64,000 nucleotides of DNA from Callosobruchus maculatus (Eukaryota; Arthropoda; Insecta; Coleoptera; Chrysomelidae), in the NCBI GenBank assembly GCA_951848785.1, contig CATOUR010000007.1, positions 9,424,001 to 9,488,000 on the forward strand, in the 5' to 3' direction. The position numbers and the translations under genes were made by a program. The notes below the pieces were generated by a model. The model was not told the DNA's origin. It searched no databases and saw only the letters and a program-made list of their open reading frames with translations. Below, in pieces: positions 1-11,050 of this stretch (its first letter is position 1; every line of letters starts with the position of its first letter).

Positions 1-2194
1 CTTTAATTAGCTTTCTATTGAGATGAAACCTCTCACTTCGGATAACTTCAAGGTGCTGATTGCAAATCCGGTCGCAATTTTGAGTCTCACTGTCGTTTGA
101 CGAAAATAAAAAATTTCAGATCTCTCGGACGGGCGAATGTACCTCAAGAACTTGAACTTCTTTATTTAGCTTTCTATTGAGATGAAAGCTCGCATTTCGG
201 ATAATTTCAAGGTGCTGATTGCAAATGCGGTCGTAGTTTTGAGTTTCAATCTTGTTTGACGAAAATAAAAAATTTCAGATCTCTCGGGCGGGCGGGTGTA
301 CCAGAAAAAATCGAACTTCTTTAATTAGCTTTCTATGGAGATGAAACCTCGCATTTCGGATAACTTCAAGGTGCTGATTGCAAATCCGGTCGCAATTTTG
401 AGTCTCACTGTCGTTTGACGAAAATAAAAAATTTCAGATCTCTCGGACGGGCGAATGTACCTCAAGAAATTGAACTTATTTATTTAGCTTTCTATTGAGA
501 TGAAACCTCGCATTTCGGATAATTTCAAGGTGCTGATAACAAATCCGTTCGCAACTTTGAGTCTCAGTCTCGTTTGACGAAAATAAAAAAATTCAGATCT
601 CTCAGGCGGGCGGCTGTACCTAAAAAAATCGAAATTCTTTATTTAGCTTTCTATTCAGATGAAACCTCGCATTTCGGATAATTTCAAGGTGCTGATTACA
701 AATCCGGTGGCAATTTTGAGTCTCAGTCTCGTTTGACGAAAATCAAAAATTTCAGATTTCTCAGGCGGGCGGCTGTACCTAAAAAAATCGAAATCCTTTA
801 TTTAGCTTTCTATTGAGATGAAATCACGCATTTCGGATAATTTCAAGGTGCTGATTACAAATCCGGTCGCAATTTTGAGTCTCAGTCTCGTTTGAAGAAA
901 ATATTCAGGTCTCTCGGGCGGGCGGGTGTACCTAGAAATATCGAACTTCTTTATTTAGCTTTCTATTGAGATGAAACCACGCATTTCGGATAATTTCAAG
1001 GTGCTGATTACAAATCCGGTCGCAATTTTGAGTCTCAGTCTCGTTTGAAGAAAATAAAAAATTTCAGGTCTCTCGGGCGGGCGGGTGTACCTAGAAAAAT
1101 CGAACTTCTTTATTTAGCTTTCTATTGAGATGAAACCACGCATTTCGGATAATTTCAAGGTGCTGATTCCGGTCGCAATTTTGAGTCTCAGTCTCGTTTG
1201 AAGAAAATAAAAAATTTCAGGTCTCTCGGGCGGGCGGGTGTACCTAGAAAAATCGAACTTCTTTATTTAGCTTTCTATTGAGATGAAACCTCGTATTTCG
1301 GATAATTTCAAGGTGCTGATTACAAATCCGGTCGCAATTTTGAGTCTCAGTCTCGTTTGAAGAAAATAAAAAATTTCAGGTCTCTCGGGCGGGCGGGTGT
1401 ACCTAGAAAAATCGAACTTCTTTATTTAGCTTTCTATTGAGATGAAACCACGCATTTCGGATAATTTCAAGGTGCTAATTACAAATCCGGCCGCAATTTT
1501 GAGTCTCAGTCTCGTTTGAAGAAAATAAAAAATTTCAGGTCTCTCGGGCGTGCGGGTGTACCTAGAAAAATCGAACTTCTTTATTTAGCTTTCTATTGAG
1601 ATGAAACCTCGTATTTCGGATAATTTAAAGGTGCTGATTACAAATCCGGTCGCAATTTTGAGTCTCAGTCTCGTTTGAAGAAAATAAAAAATTTCAGGTC
1701 TCTCGGGCGGGCGGGTGTAGGTACCTACCTAGAAAAATCGAACTTCTTTATTTAGCTTTCTATTGAGATGAAACCTCGCAGTTCGGATAATTTAAAGGTG
1801 CTGATTACAAATCCGGTCGCAATTTTGAGTCCCAGTCTCGTTTGACGAAAATAAAAAATTTCAGATCTTTCGGGCGGGCGGGTATACCTAAAAAAATCGA
1901 ACTCCTTATTTAGCTTTCTATTGAGATGGAACCTCGCATTTCGGATAATTTCAAGGTGCTGATTACAAATCCGGTCGCAATTTTGAGTCTCAGTCTCGTT
2001 TGAAGAAAATAAAAAATTTCAGGTCTCTCGGGCGGGCGGGTGTACCTATAAAAATCGAACTTCTTTATTTAGCTTTCTATTGAGATGAAACCTCGCATTT
2101 CGGATAATTTCAAGGTGCTAATTACAAATCCGGTCGCAATTGTGAGTCTCAGTCTCGTTTGACGAAAATAAAAAATTTCAGATCTCTCGGGCGG
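1..2194. repeat. ~159-bp satellite array, about 14 monomers
   Basis: The segment GATGAAACC recurs at 22, 181, 340, 499, 658, 817, 970, 1129, 1282, 1441, 1600, 1767, 1925 and 2084. Spacing is 159 bp with two 153-bp units, one 158 and one 167. Each unit carries TTTAGCTTTCTATTGAGATG, CATTTCGGATAATTTCAAGG, ATAAAAAATTTCAG and a GC tract CGGGCGGGCGGGTGTACCTA. Head-to-tail order, high identity and small indels are typical of a satellite. The array starts outside the window and ends at about 2194 inside the GC tract. Short ORFs within it are meaningless. Confidence 0.97.
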
Positions 2195-3081
2195 ACACCA
2201 CTTGGGAACGCCAATGCCTAAGCGCACGCCTGGCACCGACAAATTTGGAGAATAGGCCACCTTTCCTGAAGAATCACATGCACAGCTGTGTATATTCCAC
2301 AATATGTGAGATATACGATTACACCATTATTAAAAAACTATAAGTCATTAGTGTAGGTTGCTAGATGAAATATGATATCAAAACTGTACAAGATTAGGTT
2401 GGACGTATTCCTTGAAGGTATATTCGTCGGCAGACCAGTTAGGGGTATTTTCAATATTTGATTAGAATATGAAGCTAGGATGAGTACGCAAAAGCAAGTT
2501 GGTTCCTGCTCACGTAAATATGTAAATACAAATAAACATCTCTCATTTGAAAGTATCTCCAAAGACAAGATTTGGAAAACATCTTGGAAGAACTGGTCGT
2601 GACTCAGATTCAGAGATTGAGGAAAAACAACGTTGTTAAACTCAGCGTACTTCAGCTTATTTGGATAGATAGGCGGTCGATTCCTGCTAATAAATCTTAT
2701 GCCTGGTTTGGTAATTTTTTCCTAATTTTATTTGAATATAAAAAATTATAACAAGAGTGTTTTTTAACTAGTACAGTCCAGAAGGCAGCTTAATACAAAA
2801 CTAGTTTTCTTAAAACAACAGATCGGTGGCTCACGTCACTATTGTATAACACCGTCCATTTGTCGTTCTTGGAAAGACTGTTACCGTCGCGTCGGTGGTT
2901 ACCATGTAAACAGGTGCCGCAAATATCGAGAGCACGTGAACACCATGAATTTTTTGCGCTCTTTTTCTTCGGTGGACCGAGTATAGTAGTTCCATGAAAT
3001 TTACATACTCTGGAAGATATTATTACTATTAATCAGACATCTTGATCGTGAGCGAAGTTCCGAAAATTACACAAAGTCAGC
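2195..3081. other. Unassigned flank between satellite and SINE
   Basis: Ordinary AT-rich sequence. I see no coding signature, repeat unit or RNA gene. The junction with the satellite is abrupt, inside a monomer. Confidence 0.5.
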
Positions 3082-3330
3082 AACTACTGGCGAGGGAATC
3101 CACGTGGCTGCGCGGTGAACAGCGTCTGCCTTCGATAGTGAGGTAGCAGCAGCCTTGTGCGCGGTTAGCGCTTGGGTGGTTGATTGAATTGCACCAGGGA
3201 GACTGAACAGTTTGGACTGGCTGTCGGTGTCGCCCACACGAACGCTGAGCGGAGCATCTTACGCGGCCGGCACTTTGGATGATCGACCGGAGGGCCCGGA
3301 TGGGGGACCCCCGTCGGACCGTCCGGAATG

Positions 3331-4251
3331 GGTGATCGGTCACGAGCGCGCGCGGTTTGATTTTTACCTGTTTACAAAAAGGGTGCCTTCATCGGCACCG
3401 GTCACTTGCGCGCCGGAAGATAATTAAGCTTGGATATTCCTAATGTCCACATCCCTTTTATTCTTGCCAACTTTCATCTGTCTTTTTACGACTTGCGGTA
3501 GCTTACAGTTACTTCTTAGAATATTTAAATTACTGTCCGGCTTCTGTAGGTATACAAAACTACCCTCAATGAAAAATATTTCAGTAGTTTGCAATCCTTA
3601 GTTGCTGTTTGTGGGTGGGAGGTGTAAAAGGGAAGAAATTAATAGTCCTTGAAGAGTATACGTTCCAAAGAGATAAAGAAACCACCCGTGGTGTAGCCTA
3701 CAGATGCTCTAGAAGATACATAGCATCTTTGCTGATGGATCAATCGGAAGAGATTGTTCTTAAAAGAAATAATGATGCTCCCAGAAAACAAGCTGTGAAG
3801 GTAAATTTCTCGGACTTTTTTACACCAACAAGAAATCGATCAAATTTGTGACAAATTAGAATACGTTCTGATTAATTAAAATTTTTTTGGAGTATTATAA
3901 AGACATTTGGGTCTGCTGACAATATCAACTTTATTTGCATCTATTATAGTGATCAGATTAACTTATTATGTCCAGAACAAAATATAACAATTAATAATAT
4001 AAAAAAAGTAATTCATTTATGTCAAGTCAAAAGTAACGATACCTCTGACTGGAGTTCTACAAATTCTTCAGTAACTATTAGCAAGATTTCAAAAAATGAC
4101 AAATGAATTAAAATCGGATAAAATTATGACATAAGTGTACCTTGGCGCCCCGCGCGCTGGTGTCCCATACCTATTATCCAAAATATTTTGAGGTCTTCTG
4201 ACCGGTGGGATGAGGACAAATCTGACCGCGGCGCGCTAGTGTCCTATGGCC
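3331..4251 (+). mobile_element. Mutator-like nonautonomous element nested in SINE copy 1
   Basis: The segment is bounded by an 8-bp direct duplication CCGGAATG (3323-3330 and 4252-4259), exactly where the SINE homology breaks. Its ends are imperfect inverted repeats: GGTGATCGGTCACGAGCGCG at the left against the reverse complement of the right end GGCCATAGGACACTAGCGCG. A second copy of the right-end motif lies near 4146-4172 and a second left-type motif near 3398-3417, so subterminal repeats are present. An internal FLYWCH-like fragment and the 8-bp duplication favour a MULE over hAT, although hAT also makes 8-bp duplications. No transposase core is visible. Confidence 0.65.
3609..3851 (+). 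pseudogene. FLYWCH zinc-finger-like remnant
   Basis: An 80-residue frame starting at a TTG contains KGKKLIVLEEYTFQRDKET and VAYRCSRRY. This follows the FLYWCH pattern of a basic start, a hydrophobic 'Y-x-F' strand, and a later Y-x-C segment. The usual Trp before the first Cys, the second Cys and the terminal His pair are missing, so zinc binding is doubtful. FLYWCH domains occur in animal Mutator-like transposases and in host proteins of the Mod(mdg4) type. Its place inside a TIR-bounded insert with an 8-bp duplication makes the transposon source more likely. I regard it as dead. Confidence 0.5.
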
Positions 4252-4378
4252 CCGGAATGATGGTACTATTAAAACGGTGCTGGCCGTGCACTGTCCCCCC
4301 TCTGGGAAGTTATAGTACAATAGGCCTTAAAGGCTTAAAGTACTGACGACTCCCAGAGGAAAAAAAAAACTACTGGCG

Positions 4379-4888
4379 GGGTAGCGGTATAAGTTTTAGC
4401 GGAGAGCCAATCTTGTCGGTGCCGTTTATGCGATCTCCAATAAATGGAGTTGCGTAGTATCCAATCGATGGACACGTCGACAACGCGGCTTTATTCCGCT
4501 TCCCAATAGATAGTATACAACATATATATGTGGGTACCTGGCCCGGAATACGGCGCGGCGCCCCGTACACACACATATTCCGGGCATAACCAAATAATAT
4601 CCCCAGATGCGAATCCCAGCGGGACTTGCCGGAGGGCGAAATATCGTCGGCCCGTAAACATTTGCCGACGCTGTAGACGGTGGATGGTGGAGGCGAAGCC
4701 TGGTTGTGCGGCGACTTTAATAAAGCAACGAACGGAACGTTTCAAAAGGGAGGCCGACGTCGGAGATGAAATATGAAATATTTGCTATGTGTGAAAGGTG
4801 CTCTATGTGTACTGGCTACAAGGTATGTACATATACACGTGTACAGTCGGATCTGGTAGTGATGTCGCGTTTTAATAATAAACGCCTC
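4379..4888. other. Unassigned, moderately GC-rich stretch
   Basis: Contains several CpG-rich tracts and an ACACACATAT run. The short ORFs on both strands overlap one another and have no family features. I see no gene. Confidence 0.4.
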
Positions 4889-5439
4889 TACACTCAAAAA
4901 AATACCGTTCCAATATTCATAAACGCTCTTTATGAGTTAATTTTTATTGTATCGAAAATTCTATTTATGGTGCACACGAAACCTCTTTATTGGCTCATGT
5001 TCATATTTGTTGATACAATAAATCGACGTTTATAGAAATAAAAGCCGATATGAGTTGTACGAAGCATTAATATATACAACAATTTATTTGTGCTGACAAT
5101 TAACAACGTTTATTAATAACAAGAACCGTATTTATGAATTTGAAAACTTTATTTTATTAAATATCCTGAAAGAACAGTAACATCTGTTTATCATAATAAT
5201 TAAAGTATTTGTTGTTTCAACAACCGTGGTTGTGGGCACCATTATTAGTTTTCATTGATACTATATACCTATCTTTATGTAAGTCACAAACGCCAGTGCT
5301 TATAAGCAAAACGCATTTGTAAGATCAATAAACGCTGTCGTGAATATCATGAAACCGTTCAACGAAAAGCTGTTTTGAAAGTAGCTCCACTAAGCCTCTT
5401 GGCGTTAAACATACCGAATCAGTGGAAGCGTCTGTGCTT

Positions 5440-6123
5440 ACATGTACACGTAGTTTGTGTTTGTATTGATGGCTGGTGGACTGTGAAAAAAAGTGTTGCT
5501 GTTCTGTTGGAAGTCTAGCCTCCTTTAGGAAATATATTTAATAAAGAAATACTGTGCTTCTTGCTGTTTCTGTGGTGGGATAAGCTACTAAAGGGTGAGT
5601 TTTTTCCTTCTTCCAACATTACATTACGTTTACATCGCGCTCACTATCTTCTAGCGGATACTCCAACATTGATCCCAAACTGTTCTGCTATTCCATACTA
5701 GCACGAATCGTTGCTGCATGGATTCGCGAATTGAATTTAACCTGTACAAATACATATACCTTGCTTGTCCTTAATTGAAGAAGAAGGATAAGAACCTAAC
5801 CAGTGAACGGAGAAGCATTATTGAAGACGATATGTACCTGTAGAATTTTTCGCATCACGCGCCAATCTCTTTCTCCGGCATGCCGTTCGGGATCGCTGTT
5901 AGGGGTACCTATACCCCCTAGAAGTTTCTTTCAGGTTCGGAGGTCATAGTATTTATACCACATTCGAATGTTGGGTGAAAATTCACTTTTTTTGTTTCAG
6001 TATCCGATCTACATAGAACAAACTACATGTTGATGAAATCCACTCTAGAAGAAGCAAATGTTGGTAGCATTTTTACATTATATTTTTGTTTTGTTTGTTA
6101 CGTATTTAAAGTTGAAAAATAAA
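5440..6123 (+). other. Possible spliced non-coding transcript inside the TIR element
   Basis: A good donor (AAAGG|GTGAGT, break after 5594) is followed by a strong pyrimidine tract and acceptor TTTTTTTGTTTCAG ending at 6000, then AATAAA at 6118-6123 with a T-rich downstream region. No sizeable reading frame crosses the junction. This may be captured host sequence or chance; splice motifs alone are weak evidence. Confidence 0.25.
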
Positions 6124-6370
6124 TGGTTTTTGTTTGAACAAATGTAAATTTTATTTGCCTTTTTTCCAAGAACAGTTGACCACCTTCCAATGAAAAGGAG
6201 AAAAACGAGTTCCACTGAATTATGTTTATATTAGGTACAGTCAACAAAAAAATTGGCACGTCCCTTGCGCCTCCCCTACATAATTCAGTTAAAAATTTAA
6301 GTAGTCTCAGTCACACCGTTTCCTTGATGCAGTAAGTGAAATACGCAATTACTAATACCATAATATACAG

Positions 6371-6763
6371 GCTGCCTTAGTTGAAATTTCCCACGTATGT
6401 TATCTCTGAAATTATCAGAAAAACTGAAAACCGCCGTGACACGTCGCTTTGTATTTCGAGAGGAAACTTTCCCCCGAATTCGCCATCATTGTGTTATCAA
6501 CCCCCAGCAGCCTCTACTCCAAAATCTTAAAAGAGACCACGATACTTATATCATTTTGAAGGGAATTCAAATTAATTTATCACGTATTATGGTAGTTTCA
6601 TTTAAGATTTTGAAGTAGGGGCTGCTGGGTTTGAGGGGGTTGACAGCACAGTGTTTATGTATTTGATGGAAAAAATCCCCCTTAAATACAAATCGACGTG
6701 TCACGGCGTTTTTCAATTTTTATTATAAGATGGGTGGGAAATTTTAGTTGAGACACACTGTAT
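6371..6763. mobile_element. Palindromic (foldback) MITE, ~390 bp
   Basis: The two halves are imperfect reverse complements along almost their whole length. Left-arm landmarks TTAGTTGAAATTTCCCAC, CGCCGTGACACGTCG and CAACCCCCAGCAGCC reappear inverted in the right arm, which ends TTTTAGTTGAGACACACTG. The centre is near 6560. The ends sit in TATACAG/CTGTATA context, so TATA or TA may be the duplication. Nested in the 4889-7185 element. The 73-residue frame at 6397 is a by-product. Confidence 0.85.
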
Positions 6764-7185
6764 ATTTATTATATCAATGAACTTGCGTTGCTTGAATTCA
6801 CCAACAGTGTTTATAAAATACATAACTATTCTTTGTGAATACAGTTAATCGCCTTATTGATCCAATATGCAGAATACGCTAGGACCATAAACAATGGTAA
6901 TTGATTTAATAAATGCGTTTGTGTGCATAGTAAACAATAATCACTGAAACCATAACATATATTTATTATATCGATATACTTACTTTGTGTCATTCACAAA
7001 CGGTGTTTATGTTATTCAGAAACTATTATTTGTGAATACAATTACTGAGACACATCTCTCAACAATAATTCATAAACGTTCGTTTATTGGATACATAAAA
7101 CCGTTGGTTGGCGCGAATTTCACGAACAGTTTATCGTTAGCACAAACTTTTTTATTATAAATACGTGCCTTTTTGGTTGAGTGTA

Positions 7186-8079
7186 TTAAGAAGCAGACAT
7201 ACGTCTGATGGAGTTGACAGCAAAGACCATGGTGAAGTTTAGCTACAAGCTATCCTTACACTTAACCCTTCGTAGCTAGATCACGCTCTCTGAGACCGAC
7301 ACTACCGAAAATCTTCTATAGGCTAGTATCATAATTTTGTTTGTGACTGCATAAGAAGCATCTTATATTGAATCCCAGTCATATAGGGGAACATAGCAAA
7401 TCGAATGACGGGCATGTGTGCCATGTTGCCATACTGATTTGAGTACCCAATATTCAATGGATACCTTTACGAGATCATCTACATATTCGGAAAAATTTAT
7501 AATTGGCCAGTGAAGCAGACTAACGTGGTTGATATTTGGTTGAAAGATTTGTGTTTACACACCCAGCTTCGATTCGAGGGTCAGCTTCACTTGTCAACCA
7601 ACACCACAATTCACACAGCATGGCTTTTTCTCACGAACCTTCTTCATGTGACACAGCCAAGGTGGTACCCAAAAGATATCCCCTTGAGCAGAGACAAATC
7701 ACAAAAAGCACTTTGTTTGGTGAAAATTGTGTCAATACCGCGATTTGATAGTTGACGAGACTACATTGCACTGATGACGTATGCCGCACTGTGTGGATAA
7801 ATTTGAATTTCGTTTTTTTTTTAATTTATGGCATTACTACTAAACAAAATGATGCAGAGTATAACGGAATGCATCAATACACCTAATTTTGTACACACTA
7901 AGAGATTTAATTATTGTTTACAAACCCGTTGTACTAATCCTTTGCTGTTCTGGAAATATAGCGCTTCATAAGTTTCTATAGGATTCTTTTAAAAGGCTTC
8001 TGCATGCAAAAATGACACTACGTTGGTAACCCGTGATCGCTGAGACTGTCAGCATTGAAAAACTTCGAGAACTACTACG
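7186..8079. other. Unassigned interval
   Basis: Holds a 70- to 81-residue open frame in two phases (7510-7755) with no recognisable domain. A tract near 7240-7300 (TCTGAGACCGAC) recurs in inverse near 36110. I see no supported gene. Confidence 0.35.
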
Positions 8080-9840
8080 TATCGGTGTCGGTCAGTCTGT
8101 CTGTAGATCTGTCTGTCGGTCTGTCTGTCGGTCTGTCTGTCGGTCTGTCTGTCGGTCTGTCTGTCGGTCTGTCTGTCGGTCTGTCTGTCGGTCTGTCTGT
8201 CGGTCTGTCTGTCTGTCGGTCTGTCTGTCGGTCTGTCTGTCGGTCTGTCTGTCGGTCTGTCTGTCGGTCTGTCTGTCGGTCTGTCTGTCGGTCTGTCTGT
8301 CGGTCTGTCTGTCGGTCTGTCTGTCGGTCTGTCTGTCGGTCTGTCTGTCGGTCTGTCTGTCGGTCTGTCTGTCGGTCTGTCTGTCGGTCTGTCTGTCGGT
8401 CTGTCTGTCGGTCTGTCTGTCGGTCTGTCTGTCGATCTGTCTGTCGGTCTGTCTGTCGGTCTATCTGTCGCTCTGCCCGACGGTCTGTCTGTCGATCTGT
8501 CTGTCGGTCTGTCTGTCGGTCTGTCTGTCGGTCTGTCTGTCGGTCTGTCTGTCGGTCTGTCTGTCGGTCTGTCTGTCGGTCTGTCTGTCGGTCTGTCTGT
8601 CGGTCTGTCTGTCGGTCTGTCTGTCGGTCTGTCTGTCGGTCTGTCTGTCGGTCTGTCTGTCGGTCTGTCTGTCGGTCTGTCTGTCGGTCTGTCTGTCGGT
8701 CTGTCTGTCGGTCTGTCTGTCGGTCTGTCTGTCGGTCTGTCTGTCGGTCTGTCTGTCGGTCTGTCTGTCGGTCTGTCTGTCGGTCTGTCTGTCGGTCTAT
8801 CTGTCGCTCTGCCCGACGGTCTGTCTGTCGGTCTGTCTGTCGGTCTGTCTGTCGGTCTATCTGTTGGTCTGTCTATTGGTCGGTCGGTCTGTCTGTCGGT
8901 TTGTATGTCGGTTTGTGTGTCGGTTTGTATGTCAGTCTGCATGTCGGTCTGTCTGTTTTTTTTTGCGAGATCGTAGTAGGTAATTTTGAAAATGGGTGCA
9001 TGGACGGCGGAGTAAGAAGCAAAATCCAAATAATTTCAAGTAGTACTTCTCAAACTCCGTTTTTATGCATTTTAGGGATTCCTGATCAGTTCATACTTTT
9101 TTGGGTGTGACTGAAATTTGGGTAGTTGGGGAGTACAGGGTTCTTAAACTGAATATTTTTATGTATTTATACAGACTATTGGATGTCCATTAACCTGTGA
9201 AAAGAAAGACCTAGCGACATAATACATATTTTTCCAGTCCATCTGACAATGCCTCTACTATAATACAGAAACCAATGGAGGTGGAATTTCCTGATTATAC
9301 TGTACGACTGTTGCTTGAGATCATTTTGTATTGTGTAACGTGGAAACTATTGAATTGATTTTAATGAAATTACAACACGGTATTATTACCTTGGCGTAGA
9401 TGGAAAATACGTATGGTTTTTAGAAATCCGGTCAGTGGCAGTGCAGCGATATTAAAATGTAGAAAAAATGATACATTATTTGTTCAGGTCCATACGAACA
9501 TTGCCTTGCCTAGTGCAGAAAGCAAGGAATTTTCTGGTGCATGTACGTATGAGTATTGGTTTACGTCATTTTATATTGTGTTACGTGTAAACTATTGAGT
9601 TGACTTTAATGGAACGTGTATAGTTTTTAAAAATCATGTCATTAGCGGCGTAGGAATGATAAAAAACACAAACTATAAAAACAGCTCAAACTTCATTTTT
9701 GGGCATTCTAGGGGTACGTGATCATTTTTTACTTTTTTGGGTAGAGGTGCAATTGGGGTGGTTGGGGTTGTAAAACTGAAAAATTTGTCAATCAACTTGA
9801 TATAATTTTTTCAGCAACTGTTTTATACAAGCGGACCTCC
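8080..9840 (+). mobile_element. Helentron/DINE-1-like repeat with giant GTCY microsatellite (copy i)
   Basis: After the microsatellite comes sequence shared with 48600-49800 and 41560-42000: GCGAGATCGTAGTAGGTAAT, TTTTGAAAATGGGTGCATGG, a CAAACTCCGTTTTT...TTCCTGATCA block, and a right end at GTCAATCAACTTGA. A fixed internal (CTGT/GTCY)n array followed by conserved core blocks is the described layout of DINE-1/Helentron-associated elements. The assignment rests on that layout, since no Rep/helicase is present. The left terminus of the family (see 48370) is missing here, so the copy is truncated or rearranged. Confidence 0.6.
8089..8957. repeat. 12-bp-period microsatellite (CTGTCTGTCGGT)n, ~870 bp
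   Basis: About 70 near-perfect copies of a 12-mer built from GTCT plus a GTCG variant. The interruption CTATCTGTCGCTCTGCCCGA occurs at 8461 and again at 8797, exactly 336 bp (28 units) apart, showing a segmental duplication within the array. The right edge decays through TTTGTATGTCGG variants. Both strands are open because the unit is a multiple of three, giving artefactual 316-351-residue repeat proteins. Confidence 0.97.
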
Positions 9841-10289
9841 AATCTCCTGGGAAAGTGCCGGGGTTATATGACATCCAAGAAAGGTAGGTTAGTATAAGAG
9901 CGAACTCATCTGCTCATATCTCAATAATAACCACTTTTGTATCAAGACCAGTATACTTATTGGTGCCAAGCTACTGCAGACTGCAGCACTAAGGTTAAAG
10001 GTAAATACTCCTTCTCGTAGAGGCACGATAATAGCAGCACCACTTTTACGTGCCTATTTTGCATACATATGCAACGGTAAATTGGTCTCTATTTGCTGCA
10101 TCAGAGCCATAAAGGTGTTGAGGCTCAAGTAAAGCGGAAGTGTCGGAAATCCTCCTACGGATGGGCTAGCGGCTGTTCCGTCATGTAATCGTATCTGTTG
10201 CTCGTTCATCCGAAGGAGTTTTTGCACCTTTATATCGTTGTTGCTCTGTGTAATGATAACACAGATCCAAAAAATCAGTGGTTCTTCTC
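9841..10289. other. Unassigned interval
   Basis: No coding signature or repeat boundary recognised. It leads into CR1-like LINE homology that becomes clear near 10290. Confidence 0.35.
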
Positions 10290-11050
10290 ATCGTCAAGTC
10301 TAAGGTCATGAACAAACCGCTGCTAGAATACCTGGACAACAGTAACATCATAAATGATCGCCAGTAAGCCTAAATCGCCCACTTGTGGAACAGAGCAATT
10401 GAAGATGATGGCAAATCCTGTGTTGTTGCACTTGACATATCGAAATCCTTTGACAGTGTGACATGAGGAACTTCTGGTCAAGCTTGCTGCTTTGGGACTG
10501 CCACCTGGCCTGCGCCAGTGGCTGAATACCTTTTTGAACTACCGATCTCTGTTTGTTGTAGTCGAAGGCTATTCGTCACGTATTTTCAATAAACGCCGGT
10601 GTTCCCCAGGGATCTGTCCTATTCTCTACACTGTTTCTGCTGTACATTAGCGAGCTGCTGGAATAACGTCCAACCCAATCTATAGCTTTGTATTACATTA
10701 ATATTGTGCATGGAACCAGGCAAGCCTCTATCATTCCAGGAGACGGTCGGCGACAGAAACATACCTCACAGATCAACATAGATATCAAAACAGTTGTCCA
10801 GTGGGGATTAGTAAATGAAGTACAGTTTAACGTACAGAAAACTCAGGCAATAACACTGACAACCTATCACCAGAAGAGTGCGCTTATCCTCGCCTGTATG
10901 AAAATGCCATTGGAAATTCTCCATCCTTTGGACTTGATCCTTATTTTCAGGCGATATTATTTCAAAGCATGTCCGATCCAGATTCCTCTGATGACTGTAC
11001 CCAAAGCTACTAGATTGGAGAGTATAAAAGCACAACGAACCTAGGACAAA
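10290..11050 (+). pseudogene. CR1-like LINE reverse transcriptase remnant (copy A)
   Basis: In broken frames this copy reads as the same reverse transcriptase as 12750-14200: a LEYLDNSNIINDRQ-like block, VVALDISKSFDSV, KLAALGLPPGLRQWLN, a FVVVEG strand and SINAGVPQGSVLFSTLFLLY. Stops and frameshifts break every domain; GATCGCCAGTAAGCC carries a stop where the intact relatives read YGF. The 5' and 3' ends are degraded. CR1/Daphne-type is inferred from the INAGVPQGSVL and 'FADDST' motifs of sibling copies. Confidence 0.75.

Larger units (their letters stand above)
3093..4367 (+). mobile_element. SINE copy 1 (about 346 bp), split by a nested DNA transposon
   Basis: Two blocks, 3093-3330 and 4260-4367, match the minus strand of 46940-47650 in order. 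The outer ends are bounded by a perfect 11-bp target duplication AACTACTGGCG (3082-3092 and 4368-4378), and the right end has a poly(A) run. Near the 5' end is a tRNA-type A box TGGCTGCGCGGT (3105-3116). A B-box-like GGTTAGCGC near 3163 is weak. The body has a GC-rich palindromic tract around the GGGGGACCCCC region. The tail has a hairpin formed by CCTCTGGGAA and CTCCCAGAGG just before the A-run. Removing the insert gives about 346 bp, against about 349 bp for the other copy. I read it as a tRNA-derived SINE; the family name is unknown to me. Confidence 0.85.
4889..7185. mobile_element. TIR-bounded 2.3-kb element, TA duplication
   Basis: The left end TACACTCAAAAAAA (from 4889) is matched in inverse by TTTTTGGTTGAGTGTA at the right end (to 7185). 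Reading TA as the target duplication leaves CACTCAAAAA-type inverted ends, as in Tc1/mariner-like or similar TA-inserting elements. Both flanks inside the element are full of ATAAACG/CGTTTAT motifs in both orientations, which resemble subterminal repeats. No transposase frame is visible. The middle carries a possible spliced transcript (5440-6123) and a nested palindromic element (6371-6763). Confidence 0.55.

Noticed and set aside
1..2194. CRISPR-like regular repeats
   Set aside because: Whole ~159-bp units repeat without unique spacers; it is a satellite in eukaryotic DNA.
7510..7755. 81- and 70-residue frames in two phases
   Set aside because: No recognisable family, no start context or splice support; overlapping alternatives are equally open.
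8033..9110. Three 316-351-residue open frames on both strands
   Set aside because: Pure translation of a 12-bp repeat whose length is a multiple of three; no complexity outside it.
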